From Synechococcus sp. CS-1332 (GTDB lineage Bacteria > Cyanobacteriota > Cyanobacteriia > PCC-6307 > Cyanobiaceae), in NCBI RefSeq assembly GCF_025127995.1, contig NZ_JAHLYP010000014.1:47718-111717 (forward strand): a stretch of DNA of 64,000 nt, read 5' to 3'. The notes below the pieces were generated by a model, which searched no databases, was not told the DNA's origin, and saw only the letters and a program-made list of their open reading frames with translations. Below are positions 52,665-61,429 of this stretch, piece after piece (within the stretch, counting starts at the first letter, position 1; the number at the start of each line of letters is the position of its first letter). A program made the translations under genes and the position numbers.

Positions 52665-53570
52665 ATGCAGATGTGCTGTCCGATCACCATCTTTGGAGAA
52701 GTTCTTTTCGATTGCTTTCCTGATGGCGCGGTGGTTCTTGGTGGCGCCCCTTTCAACGTGGCCTGGCATCTGAGAGGTTTTGGCCTGTCTCCCAGTTTCA
52801 TCAGCAGGGTTGGCACAGATGCTCTCGGCGAAGCTATTTGTTCCTCCATGCAGTCATGGGGCCTTGATCATTCATTTCTGCAGACCGATCCTTGCCATCC
52901 CACAGGCAAGGTGAGCGTCACCCTTGAGGATGACGAACCCCACTATGAGATTGTGCCGGAAAGTGCCTATGACTTCATTCTGCCGACAGATGATGAGCGG
53001 CTTCCGGCCACGGGACTTCTCTACCACGGCTCCCTGGCCCTGCGCCATGCCGCTTCTGCCGCGGCATTGGCAGCCCTCAAGGCCCGGCATCGAGGCAAGA
53101 TCTTTCTGGACGTGAACCTGCGCAGTCCCTGGTGGTCGCCGGAAACGGTCCTCCCGTTGGTGGAGGATGCTGACCATGTCAAGCTCAACGCAGCGGAGCT
53201 CGGCCTGCTGGCGACGGACCTGTCCGATAGGGCAGACGATGCCAGTCTTGCGGCATCAATGCACCACTTTTCCAATCGCTACCAACTGGAGTCTTTGATC
53301 GTCACCCGCGGCGCCTTGGGAGCCATGTTATGGAACTGTGGCGAGATTCTGGCCGTCGGCCCTGCTGCCGATACCCACGTCGTCGATACGGTGGGTGCAG
53401 GGGATGGATTTGCCGCCGCCTACCTGCTCGGGCTCAGCCAGCAGTGGCCTCCGCAGGAGAGCCTGGAACATTCCAGAGACTTCGCTGCTGAGCTGGTGTC
53501 GCGCAGGGGTGCGACCATCGATGACGCCCATGTTTACAAGGCGTTTCTGGCGTCATGGAGTTTGAACTGA
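52665..53570 (+). CDS. frkA: Fructokinase-type PfkB sugar kinase
   Basis: 301 residues. N-terminal ITIFGEVLFDCFPDG, GGAPFNVAWHLRGFG (sugar site), and the PfkB signature VVDTVGAGDGFAAAYLLG with the catalytic Asp. Phosphorylates fructose. In the known cyanobacterial SPS-SPP-FRK-AMS cluster this is fructokinase, which recycles fructose released by amylosucrase. 4 bases separate it from each neighbour or nearly so. Confidence 0.92.
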   Translation: MQMCCPITIFGEVLFDCFPDGAVVLGGAPFNVAWHLRGFGLSPSFISRVGTDALGEAICSSMQSWGLDHSFLQTDPCHPTGKVSVTLEDDEPHYEIVPESAYDFILPTDDERLPATGLLYHGSLALRHAASAAALAALKARHRGKIFLDVNLRSPWWSPETVLPLVEDADHVKLNAAELGLLATDLSDRADDASLAASMHHFSNRYQLESLIVTRGALGAMLWNCGEILAVGPAADTHVVDTVGAGDGFAAAYLLGLSQQWPPQESLEHSRDFAAELVSRRGATIDDAHVYKAFLASWSLN

Positions 53571-53574
53571 GTCG

Positions 53575-55527
53575 ATGTACGAGCAAATTTCCCACTCTCT
53601 GCTGAACTCCATTCTCGATGATCTTCGTCCGGAGATTCGTCGCCAGGATCTGCGTCACTTCTATACCAGGCTGGGTGCCAACTTTTACGCCATCCATTCC
53701 CTGTTTGTCACCCTGTATGGTCACCGGGACGATTTCAAGTTCCAGCTGCTGCGCCTCGTTGAGACCATGGCCCGTGGCTATATCGATCGATCGCCTGAAC
53801 TCGAATCACTCGATATCCAGAGGGAGGATGACTATAATTGGTTTCTCTCCCAGAAGTGGGTGGGAATGGCTGTGTACTCCAATGGCTTTGCGGAGAACCT
53901 GCCTGATTTAGAGACCAAGATTGGCTATTTTCAGGAGCTTGGTATCAACATGGTGCATATCCTGCCCATTTTGAGATGTCCAGCCGGCAAGAGTGATGGC
54001 GGCTATGCGATCAGTGACTTTCGCCAGATTGACGAAAGAGTTGGTACCATCGATGATCTGCGCCGAATAGCGGACGAGTTCAGGAAGCGAGACATCCTGC
54101 TAGTTCTCGATATTGTCTTGAATCATACGTCCGATGAGCACGAATGGGCCCAGCGGGCGATTGCGGGAGAGCAGCATTATCGGGATTATTACTATGTTTA
54201 TGAGAACAGGGATATTCCTGATGTCTTTGAGCAGAGTATGCCCGAAGTCTTTCCTGAATCAGACCCGGGCAACTTTACCTGGAATGAGGCGATGGGGCAA
54301 TGGGTCATGACGGTGTTTCATGACTATCAGTGGGATCTGAACTATTCGAATCCAGCCGTTTTTATTGAAATGCTGGATGTGTTGCTGTTCTGGGCCGACC
54401 AGGGTGTGGACGTTCTGCGTCTTGACGCCGTGGCCTTTCTCTGGAAGAAGCTCGGCACCACATGCCAGAACGAGCGCAAGGCCCATCTGATCCTGCAGCT
54501 GATGAAGGATTGCTGCCAGGTGACGGCGCCTGGCGTGCTGTTCATTGCCGAGGCCATCGTGGCACCCACCGAAATCACTAAATACTTTGGCGAAGATGCC
54601 ATCGTGGCTAAGGAGTGTGAAATCGCCTACAACGCCACTTTGATGGCTTTGCTGTGGGACAGCGTGGCCACCAGAAACACCAAGCTGCTCTTGCAGGGCC
54701 TCAAGAGTCTGCCGAGCAAACTTGAGCGGGCCACCTGGCTCAACTATGTGCGCTGTCACGATGATATCGGCTTTGGCTTTGACGACAAGGACATCGAGCA
54801 AGTGGGTTATGAACCACGGGCCCATCGCCGCTTTTTGATCGACTACTTCAAGGGTACGTTTGACGCGATTCCGCGGGGCCTCGCGTTCATGCCCAACGAC
54901 ACCACTGGTGATGCGCGGGTCTGTGGCTCGCTCGCCTCCCTGGTCGGTCTGGAGACGGCGCTGGAATCGAAGGATCAGAAACTCATCGCCACGGCGATCA
55001 GCCGCATTCTGCTGATGCACGGCATCATTCTTTCCTTCGGCGGCATTCCGCTCATCTATAACGGTGACGCTCTTGGGGTTTTGAATGATTACAGCTTCTA
55101 TGAAGATCCTAGTAAGTGCATTGATAATCGCTGGGTGCATCGTCCGAAGATCAATTGGGACAAGGCAGAGCTCAGAAGAAAGCAGGGAACGGTTGAGAAC
55201 ACCATTTTCACGGCGATGAGGAAGATGATTTCCATCCGCAAGGAAATCTCTGCTTTTGCTGATTTCAATAACCGTGAAATCCTGCAACTGGAGAGTGAGC
55301 ATCTTCTGGCCTTCGTGCGCTTTAACCATCTGCGGCCTTCGGAGCTGGTCCTGGTGGTGGCCAACTTCAACGACCAGCCGAGATTCTTCGATCTCGACGG
55401 ATTGACGCCTTCGGTCTTCAGCAGTCACGACCGCCTCATCGATCTCCATTCGGGCCGCAGTCCATCCCAGTCCTCCAGCCGCATCGTGCTTCAGGCTTAC
55501 CAGTTCTATTGGCTGACCAAAACCTGA
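53575..55527 (+). CDS. amsA: Amylosucrase (GH13)
   Basis: 650 residues, amylosucrase size. GH13 regions: VLDIVLNHTSDEHEW (region I), GVDVLRLDAVAFLWK with nucleophile Asp (II), LFIAEAIVAP with acid Glu (III), YVRCHDDIGFGF (IV). The N-terminal helical domain (LRHFYTRLGANFYAIHSLFVTLYG) is typical. Uses sucrose to build alpha-glucan and releases fructose. GC is visibly low in the central part, suggesting acquisition. Confidence 0.94.
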   Translation: MYEQISHSLLNSILDDLRPEIRRQDLRHFYTRLGANFYAIHSLFVTLYGHRDDFKFQLLRLVETMARGYIDRSPELESLDIQREDDYNWFLSQKWVGMAVYSNGFAENLPDLETKIGYFQELGINMVHILPILRCPAGKSDGGYAISDFRQIDERVGTIDDLRRIADEFRKRDILLVLDIVLNHTSDEHEWAQRAIAGEQHYRDYYYVYENRDIPDVFEQSMPEVFPESDPGNFTWNEAMGQWVMTVFHDYQWDLNYSNPAVFIEMLDVLLFWADQGVDVLRLDAVAFLWKKLGTTCQNERKAHLILQLMKDCCQVTAPGVLFIAEAIVAPTEITKYFGEDAIVAKECEIAYNATLMALLWDSVATRNTKLLLQGLKSLPSKLERATWLNYVRCHDDIGFGFDDKDIEQVGYEPRAHRRFLIDYFKGTFDAIPRGLAFMPNDTTGDARVCGSLASLVGLETALESKDQKLIATAISRILLMHGIILSFGGIPLIYNGDALGVLNDYSFYEDPSKCIDNRWVHRPKINWDKAELRRKQGTVENTIFTAMRKMISIRKEISAFADFNNREILQLESEHLLAFVRFNHLRPSELVLVVANFNDQPRFFDLDGLTPSVFSSHDRLIDLHSGRSPSQSSSRIVLQAYQFYWLTKT

Positions 55528-55601
55528 TGCCCAGCAGGTCGTCCTGCCTAACGCACCGGATCCGGCCTCCTTTCCCTCAGCGTTCTTGTCCCCTTCGGTT
55601 G

Positions 55602-56627
55602 ATGGCTCCCTTGCCCATGCGCGTGGTCACCCCGGTTCTGCTGGTTCTGCTGTTGGCCTCCACCGCCGTGGCGGTGACCACCGTGACGGCGGAGCGGCCC
55701 CCCGGTGCCAGTGCCGCTGCCGAACCGTCCCAGCCACCGCCTTCCCAGCCACCGTCCCAGCCGTCGTCGCCCCCGCTGACGCCCCCGCTGACCGCGCCGA
55801 CCGGTACCGCCGATGGGGCTCCCCGGTCCTACCCACGCTTGCCGCGGGATCCTGCGGCCATCGCCGCCCAGCTTGCGGTCCTGGAGCCGGCCCTGCGCGC
55901 AACGGCCACGCCGGCCGATCAGCTGCCCGACCTGGGCCACCGCCAGCAGGTGATCTATCGCCGGCTTGCCCTCGATCCGTCCCTGGCCGCTCGGGTGCGG
56001 GGGTACCTCCCCGTCCGCTGGCAAGGGGTCATGGACCATCACCTGGGGGCCCGCCGGGAGTTCCTGGCCATGCATCGGGGTGGGCCTCGCTCCGCAGTCG
56101 TTCCCGCCTGGCGGATCATCCCTCCGGAACCAGCCGCCAACCTGCTGCGCTATTACCGCGAGGCGGCCGCTGCCACGGGCATCCCCTGGGAGGTCCTGGC
56201 CGCTGTGAATCTGGTGGAAACGGGTATGGGCCGCATCGATGGTGTTTCCGTTGCCGATGCCAGGGGACCGATGCAGTTCCTTCCCAGCACCTGGGCCCAG
56301 CGAGGCATCGGACAAGGAGACATCCGTGATCCAGAGGATGCGATCCATGCCGCTGCCCGCTATCTGGTGCGTCGGGGCGGCCTCAAGGACATCCGCAAAG
56401 GGCTCTGGGGATATAACAACAGCAACCGCTATGTCAGGGCCGTTCTGCACTACGCGGAACTGCTCCGCATGGATCCCCAGGCGTTCACAGGCTTTTACCA
56501 CTGGGAAATCCACTACGTCTCCGCCGCCGGCGACCTCTGGCTGCCGGTGGGATACAACCAGCCCAGGCCGCTGGCGGTCACCACCTACCTGGAACGCTTC
56601 CCCATCTCGGCTCCTCCCGGACGCTGA
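55602..56627 (+). CDS. Lytic transglycosylase (SLT domain), secreted
   Basis: 341 residues from ATG 55602 (MAPLPMRVVTPVLLVLLLA); ATG 55617 also possible. Signal peptide, then a Pro/Ser-rich linker (residues 45-80), a helical region, and the SLT domain: AVNLVETGMGRIDGVSVADARGPMQFLPSTW with catalytic Glu, then AARYLVRRGGLKDIRKGLWGYNNSNRYV. Cuts peptidoglycan glycan strands in the periplasm. Confidence 0.9.
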   Translation: MAPLPMRVVTPVLLVLLLASTAVAVTTVTAERPPGASAAAEPSQPPPSQPPSQPSSPPLTPPLTAPTGTADGAPRSYPRLPRDPAAIAAQLAVLEPALRATATPADQLPDLGHRQQVIYRRLALDPSLAARVRGYLPVRWQGVMDHHLGARREFLAMHRGGPRSAVVPAWRIIPPEPAANLLRYYREAAAATGIPWEVLAAVNLVETGMGRIDGVSVADARGPMQFLPSTWAQRGIGQGDIRDPEDAIHAAARYLVRRGGLKDIRKGLWGYNNSNRYVRAVLHYAELLRMDPQAFTGFYHWEIHYVSAAGDLWLPVGYNQPRPLAVTTYLERFPISAPPGR

Positions 56628-56669
56628 AGCACCCTGCCAGCATGAAAGCCCCCTCGTCCGCGGCCCTGG

Positions 56670-57296
56670 ATGACCCAGTTGCAAGCGATCAACATCGCCA
56701 AGGTGACCACCATGGTGGCCCTGCTGGTCCCTGCCCTGGTGCTGGGGCTCGATTCACCTCGGGTGGTGATTTACCTCTCTCTGCATCTCACCTACTGCCT
56801 CTGGTGGCTGCTTGAAGAGGTGCTGTTCCCCTGGCGGTCGCGTCAGCTTTTCACCGACGTGGTCAAGCCCCTGCAGGCCGTCGCAGTGGTGCTCTATGTC
56901 GGCGTGTTCTATGCCCTGCCGGGGTGGCTCGCGATGGCCAATGACCAGCCCCTGAGGCCGCTGACGATCGCCCTGGGGCTCACCCTCTACATCTTCGGAT
57001 CGCTTCTGAACACGGCGGCTGACGTGCAGAAGGGAACGGCCAAAGAGCTCGGGGCCACCCTGGTGGCGGATGGTGCCTGGCGCCGGGTCCGCCATGTGAA
57101 TTACCTGGGCGACCTGCTCCGCTACAGCAGCTTTGCGGTGATCGCCGGTTCGCCGTGGGCCTGGTTGCTGCCCGCTTCGGTGCTGGCGCTGTACCTGCCT
57201 CGCATGATCCAGAAGGAAGCCTCCATGGCAAACCGCTACCCCGGTTTCGAGGCCTATCGCCAGACCAGTTGGTGGCTGCTGCCCGGTCTGCTGTAA
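56670..57296 (+). CDS. Membrane methyltransferase-like protein (ICMT/DUF1295 type)
   Basis: 208 residues with about five membrane segments (VTTMVALLVPALVLGLD, VVIYLSLHLTYCLWWLLEEV, LQAVAVVLYVGVFYALPGW, LTIALGLTLYIFGSLLN, PWAWLLPASVLALYLP). The C-terminal part RRVRHVNYLGDLLRY and IQKEASMANRYPGFEAYRQTSWWLLPG matches the isoprenylcysteine-methyltransferase/steroid-reductase-like family. Substrate unknown. Confidence 0.8.
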   Translation: MTQLQAINIAKVTTMVALLVPALVLGLDSPRVVIYLSLHLTYCLWWLLEEVLFPWRSRQLFTDVVKPLQAVAVVLYVGVFYALPGWLAMANDQPLRPLTIALGLTLYIFGSLLNTAADVQKGTAKELGATLVADGAWRRVRHVNYLGDLLRYSSFAVIAGSPWAWLLPASVLALYLPRMIQKEASMANRYPGFEAYRQTSWWLLPGLL

Positions 57297-57301
57297 GTAA
57301 C

Positions 57302-57706
57302 TCAGTCGAGGCCCCTTCCAAGCAGCACATCCCTGGCTCCATTGACAGCCTGCATGGTGTCGTGGCGACCGCCACGGTCGGGGTGATGTTCGGCAGCGGC
57401 CCGTTTCCAGGCCAGGGTCACGTCCGATTCCCGCAGCCGACCCGCCAAGGCCAAGCCAAGCCTGGAGCGAGCTTCGATCGCCTCAAGGCTGGGGCTGCGG
57501 CCGAGGGGACCATGGTCGGCGGCGGAGAGGCCTGTGCCCTTCTTTCGCCGACCCTTGGTTCCCGCAGGTTTGCCTTTGCCCCCAGAGCGGGACTTGGCAA
57601 AGCCCTTGGTCTCAGATTCCTGGCCCCCTTCTCCTGCGGCACTGCTGGCTTCTGCAGGCCTCAGTGACACCAGGGAAAGGCGCGGTTCGAGCAGGGAGCG
57701 AGCCAT
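57302..57706 (-). CDS. J-domain protein
   Basis: 134 residues. The first 75 residues are Lys/Gly/Ser-rich and disordered (KSRSGGKGKPAGTKGRRKKG). The C-terminal 50 form a short J domain: VTLAWKRAAAEHHPDRGGRHDTMQAVNGARDVLL, with the HPD motif intact. Would stimulate an Hsp70 (DnaK). Similar C-terminal J proteins are common in picocyanobacteria. Confidence 0.82.
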   Translation of the reverse strand: MARSLLEPRLSLVSLRPAEASSAAGEGGQESETKGFAKSRSGGKGKPAGTKGRRKKGTGLSAADHGPLGRSPSLEAIEARSRLGLALAGRLRESDVTLAWKRAAAEHHPDRGGRHDTMQAVNGARDVLLGRGLD

Positions 57707-57752
57707 GGGTTCAGGTGCCAGCTCGGCCGGTGCGTCAGAGGGTGATCGTGTC

Positions 57753-57995
57753 TCAGACCGAAGCGTCGAGGCTGGGGGCCATGTCGATGCTCAGTTCGGC
57801 GAGAAGATCGGCGGTCAGCAGATCGGTGGTTGCAACGTCCGAAGCCAGGAGATCGGCGGATTCTGTGCTGATCTCGGCGACTTCAGGAGCCATCATCGCC
57901 TCGGGTGCCAGGCCACGGCCGCCAGCCATCGCGGGGGCGATACAGGCCAGGGCCAGACCCACCATCAGGGCGAACAGGAAGGAAAGGGCTCGCAT
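57753..57995 (-). CDS. Small secreted acidic protein
   Basis: 80 residues from ATG 57995 (MRALSFLFALMVGLALACIA). A clear signal peptide with cleavage after APAMA, then an acidic, low-complexity mature part built of Asp/Glu/Ala/Leu (STESADLLASDVATTDLLTAD). No domain recognised. Divergent from the RDD gene. Confidence 0.65.
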   Translation of the reverse strand: MRALSFLFALMVGLALACIAPAMAGGRGLAPEAMMAPEVAEISTESADLLASDVATTDLLTADLLAELSIDMAPSLDASV

Positions 57996-58071
57996 CGGAC
58001 ACTCAGAGCAAAGCGCCACTGTCCTAACACTGCTCTGGTCGATTGCGCTGTCGGCACGCAAGGATGCCTCC

Positions 58072-58527
58072 ATGCCCAGACCCGTTCCTCCCCCAGCCCC
58101 GGGCATGGCTTACGCGGGATTCTGGGTCCGCACGGCAGCCTCTCTGATTGATTCGGTGTTGCTGCTGCTCGTCACGGCACCGTTACCGCTGCTTCTTTTC
58201 ATCCTCCCCAGCGAAACGGCTGTTCTGATCCTGAGCACGGCGATCTCGGCCCTGCTGGTGATCTTCTTCTGGCGCTGGAAACAGGGCACCCCCGGCAAGT
58301 TGATGCTGCGCCTGAGGATCGTGGATGCCGACTCCGGAGGTGAACCTTGCCTGCGCCAGTGGTGCCTGCGCTACATCGGTTATGTCCTCTCCAGCCTGCC
58401 TTTGCTGCTGGGTTTCTTCTGGGTGCTCTGGGATCCCCGTGGCCAGGGCTGGCACGACAAGCTCGCCGGCACGGTGGTGATCCATCCCACCCGCAGGGAA
58501 TCCCCGATCACCGCCTCCAGGACGTAA
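58072..58527 (+). CDS. RDD-family membrane protein
   Basis: 151 residues from ATG 58072 (MPRPVPPPAPGMAYAGFWVR). The RDD signature is present: AGFWVRTAASLIDSVLLLLV, then GTPGKLMLRLRIVDADSGGEP, and LWDPRGQGWHDKLAGTVVI. Three membrane segments. Function of the family is poorly known. Confidence 0.88.
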   Translation: MPRPVPPPAPGMAYAGFWVRTAASLIDSVLLLLVTAPLPLLLFILPSETAVLILSTAISALLVIFFWRWKQGTPGKLMLRLRIVDADSGGEPCLRQWCLRYIGYVLSSLPLLLGFFWVLWDPRGQGWHDKLAGTVVIHPTRRESPITASRT

Positions 58528-58573
58528 TCCGGGAATGCTGGTAAGGGATCCCCTGACTCCCCCGTCACCGGCC

Positions 58574-59281
58574 ATGACAGCTCACCCCCTAGATCCCCTG
58601 GATGAGGCCATTGCCGCTCGCCGGGCCCAGGACCCCCTGGTCGGCGCCAAGATCGGCGCCGAAGAGGTCAGCCGCCGTCTGCTCCAGGCCATGGCCACGG
58701 ACAAAGGCGTGCATGTCGAATCACTCCTGGCGGTGTGCGGCTCCCTGGCGGGCCACGCCTGGCAGGCTTGCCTGAGGGCCCGCGCCCGGGCGGCCGGCCA
58801 GACGGAGCCTGTGGGACTGCACGTTGTCGGCACCCAGAACGGGGCGGCCTATCTGGTCGGTGAAGGTCTGGCCCATGGGTTGTTCCATGATCGGTACTCC
58901 ACCTGGGGCCTGGCCGCCGCCGCCGCCCAGCAGGCGGGCTGCATGGCTCTGCCTGACCCGATGGCGTTGTGGCGTCACGGGATGGACAGCCTGGGCCAGG
59001 AGGCCTTCGGCGTGCCGCAGGTGCCCAGCCGGCACCAGCCTTCGCCGGAGTCCCTCCAGTCGCTGCCAACCCTCTGGCCGGCCCTGCTGCCGATGGTGCT
59101 GCGGTTCTGCCCAGACCCGGAGGAGTGGCCGATCCTGTTTGGTCTGCTGACCCAGAAGGTCATCACCATGGGCCGGGAGGTGATTGATCCCTGTCTGGGC
59201 CTCCGCATCGTGATGGACACCGCCATCGCCAACGCCATGGTGATCCTTCCGGAGAGCCAGGAGTCTGCCGCTGGGACATGA
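58574..59281 (+). CDS. Hypothetical protein, 235 aa
   Basis: From ATG 58574 (MTAHPLDPLDEAIAARRAQD); ATG 58535 also in frame. Soluble, Ala/Leu-rich and helical, with blocks VESLLAVCGSLAGHAWQACLRARA and TQNGAAYLVGEGLAHGLF. Domain not recognised, but conservation-like composition and a clean frame support it. It overlaps nothing and precedes the M23 peptidase gene by 81 bases. Confidence 0.68.
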   Translation: MTAHPLDPLDEAIAARRAQDPLVGAKIGAEEVSRRLLQAMATDKGVHVESLLAVCGSLAGHAWQACLRARARAAGQTEPVGLHVVGTQNGAAYLVGEGLAHGLFHDRYSTWGLAAAAAQQAGCMALPDPMALWRHGMDSLGQEAFGVPQVPSRHQPSPESLQSLPTLWPALLPMVLRFCPDPEEWPILFGLLTQKVITMGREVIDPCLGLRIVMDTAIANAMVILPESQESAAGT

Positions 59282-59362
59282 GCGGCTCGCCACCGGCGCT
59301 GGCGCCTTGGCAGTCACGCCCCGGGGCGTTACCAAGGTCTGCACGGCCCAAGCAGCAGACGG

Positions 59363-60046
59363 ATGGCATCCCGGTTCCGATGGTCCCTGACGGTTCTGGC
59401 GCTGCCATGGCTGCTGCCGTTGTCACTGGTACCGCTGCCCGTGCTGGCGACCGGCGAGCTCCCGCCCCGGCCGTCCGAGGTTCCCCTTGAGGTGCCGGTA
59501 GGGGATCTCGGACAGAACGAACGGCTGCCGGAGTCGCTGCGCTCCCGCTATCTGCCGGTTGCGGCCGGGGCAGCCCCGGCCCTGCAGGCCGGTGCCCTGG
59601 GGTATCCCCTCGGGCAGCGGCCCACGGAACAGGCCTCCTTCGGATGGCGGCTGGCCGACTCCCGCAACGCCTGGCGGATGCACACCGGCCTTGACCTGAT
59701 CGTCCCGGAAGGATCGCCTGTGTTTTCAGTACTGCCGGGCACCGTGCGCCTGGTGGATGAGGTGGGTGGCTACGGACTGACCGTGGTGGTTGACCATGGT
59801 CTGGGTTGGCAGAGTCTGTATGCCCACCTGCTGGATGTGGCGGTGCTGCCCGGGGAGAGTCTTGCTGCGGGGCAGAGCCTCGGTCGGGTGGGCAGCAGCG
59901 GGTCGGCCAGCACCGCCCATCTGCACTTCGAGTGGCGTCAGATGCGGCAGGGGCGACTGGTGGCGGTGGACCCCTCACCCCTGCTTCAGCCGACGGGGAC
60001 GTCCCCCGCGCTGGCGGGGCGGGCGCCCCTGCCGCCGCTCCCTTGA
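59363..60046 (+). CDS. M23-family peptidase, secreted
   Basis: 227 residues. Signal peptide (RWSLTVLALPWLLPLSLVPLPVLA). LytM/M23 domain: ASFGWRLADSRNAWRMHTGLDLIVPEGSPVFSV with metal ligands His/Asp in HTGLD, VVVDHGLGWQSLYAHL, and STAHLHFEWR with HLHFE. Zinc-dependent peptidoglycan peptidase or a regulator of amidases; active-site residues are complete. Confidence 0.9.
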   Translation: MASRFRWSLTVLALPWLLPLSLVPLPVLATGELPPRPSEVPLEVPVGDLGQNERLPESLRSRYLPVAAGAAPALQAGALGYPLGQRPTEQASFGWRLADSRNAWRMHTGLDLIVPEGSPVFSVLPGTVRLVDEVGGYGLTVVVDHGLGWQSLYAHLLDVAVLPGESLAAGQSLGRVGSSGSASTAHLHFEWRQMRQGRLVAVDPSPLLQPTGTSPALAGRAPLPPLP

Positions 60047-60080
60047 GCCAACGCGCCGGACCCTCTGGGGCTTTTGCCGC

Positions 60081-60515
60081 TCAGGGCCTGTCCGGATCCA
60101 ACGGCAAACCTTTCAGAGCAAGGGCCATTCGCCGTGCCCCAAGGAGCAGCGGGTAGAGCCGAGCGCTGCGGGACGGCCCATCGAACAGGGGCACCAGCAG
60201 CTGCAGCAGGGGATCACTCGGGTGCATCAGGCCGCACAGGTGCCGCACCGCCTCAGCACCGTGCCAGGCCCTGTCCCCCTGGAGCAGAACCGCCCCTTCC
60301 GCCAGCACCAGGCCCCGCTTCCGCAGATCCCGGCGCAGACCCGCGTCGGCCCGCCCATCCACGATGCGCAGGTTTGGAATCCCGCCCCGCACTTCACTGC
60401 TCAAGGCGAAATGGCGGCAGAACGGGCAGCCGCCGTCGTAGACGAGCAGCAGCGGCTGGTGGTCCGGATCGGCCGATCGGGCGGCGGTCCCGCCTGCTGC
60501 GGAAGGGGAGAGCAC
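60081..60515 (-). CDS. DCC-family thiol-disulfide oxidoreductase (DUF393)
   Basis: 144 residues. The DGxCPxC signature is VYDGGCPFCRHFAL. The remaining pattern (LRIVDGRADAGLRRDL, GAVLLQGDRAWHGAEAVRHL) matches the family. Likely disulfide reductase-like; substrate unknown. Single gene on the minus strand. Confidence 0.88.
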   Translation of the reverse strand: MLSPSAAGGTAARSADPDHQPLLLVYDGGCPFCRHFALSSEVRGGIPNLRIVDGRADAGLRRDLRKRGLVLAEGAVLLQGDRAWHGAEAVRHLCGLMHPSDPLLQLLVPLFDGPSRSARLYPLLLGARRMALALKGLPLDPDRP

Positions 60516-60692
60516 GGGACGAAAGCCTGGGAATCGGCTCTATGGATCAAGATCTCGATTCTGTCGCCGCAGAACGCTCAACGGGTCGGGGACCCCGAGG
60601 TTTCATTTCGGCATGTCCTGACAGGCGGCAGGATTCTGTGATCCTCGGCACCATTCGATTTCTCAGAACCGCTAGATCTTCCACCATTGGTG

Positions 60693-61004
60693 ATGAAAGA
60701 GATGCTTACACCCAACACTCGCCTGCGGTTGCAGGACATCATCGGGAGAATTGCCGATTCCCGGCCCGTCAGTTTACGCGAGCGCATCTATGTTCAGAAG
60801 TTCGCCGACCGCGACGCCAGTGTCTGGAGCTGGTTGCGGCGGGCTCAGCGTGAGCAACGGCGGGGAGAGCCCGAAACCGATCTCGAACGGTTCATGGATC
60901 AGATGGACCTGATGGGTTCCATCGATTTCAAAGGCTTTGATTCCAACCGGGAGGATCTGGGCGACTGGTTCTCTGGAGCGCCTGGTTGGCTGAAGCGGAG
61001 CTGA
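60693..61004 (+). CDS. Hypothetical protein, about 103 aa
   Basis: Start at ATG 60693 (MKEMLTPNTRLRLQDIIGRI); ATG 60687 and 60702 are also in frame. Charged and helical: VSLRERIYVQKFADRDASVWSWLRRAQREQ, then LERFMDQMDLMGSIDFKGFD. Looks like a conserved cyanobacterial protein, family unknown. The upstream region (60520-60690) is AT-richer and may hold the promoter. Confidence 0.7.
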   Translation: MKEMLTPNTRLRLQDIIGRIADSRPVSLRERIYVQKFADRDASVWSWLRRAQREQRRGEPETDLERFMDQMDLMGSIDFKGFDSNREDLGDWFSGAPGWLKRS

Positions 61005-61099
61005 GCCTTTGCTGAAGTAGTAGAAGCACTCATCGTCGGGTCTTCGTCGCATCGGTAACTGACAACCACGGCGGCCCATGCCTGGATAAGCGGGACGGG

Positions 61100-61429
61100 A
61101 TGGAGGTTGTCATGGATGCTTTGCTTTGTAGTTATCGCAACTGTTCGGAACGCATGCGGATCATCCGCTGCTGCGGACCGGGTGGTTTCTTCCTTGAGCG
61201 GGTGGTTTTCCCGTTCGAGATTCTCACGTTCTATTGTCCCCCAGCCAGTGACGTAGAGGTCTGGGCAAGGGATTCGTTGGGCGTTGTGCTTACCGAGCTC
61301 CTGTCTGCCGACGCCATGGCCATGCAGCAGAGTGAGCTGTCGCCCCGTCCGGAATGGTTGCCCCAGGTCCCGAGCCGAGCGGTGGGGGTCAGGGGAAACG
61401 CCAGCTCGGTGTGCCTGCTGCCCCGCTGA
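61100..61429 (+). CDS. DUF1830 family protein
   Basis: 109 residues. The DUF1830 core reads CSYRNCSERMRIIRCCGPGGFFLERVVFPFEILTFYCPPASDVEVW. Cyanobacterial family without known function. The C-terminal end overlaps the likely start of the next gene by about 19 bases. The alternative start is ATG 61112. Confidence 0.82.
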   Translation: MEVVMDALLCSYRNCSERMRIIRCCGPGGFFLERVVFPFEILTFYCPPASDVEVWARDSLGVVLTELLSADAMAMQQSELSPRPEWLPQVPSRAVGVRGNASSVCLLPR

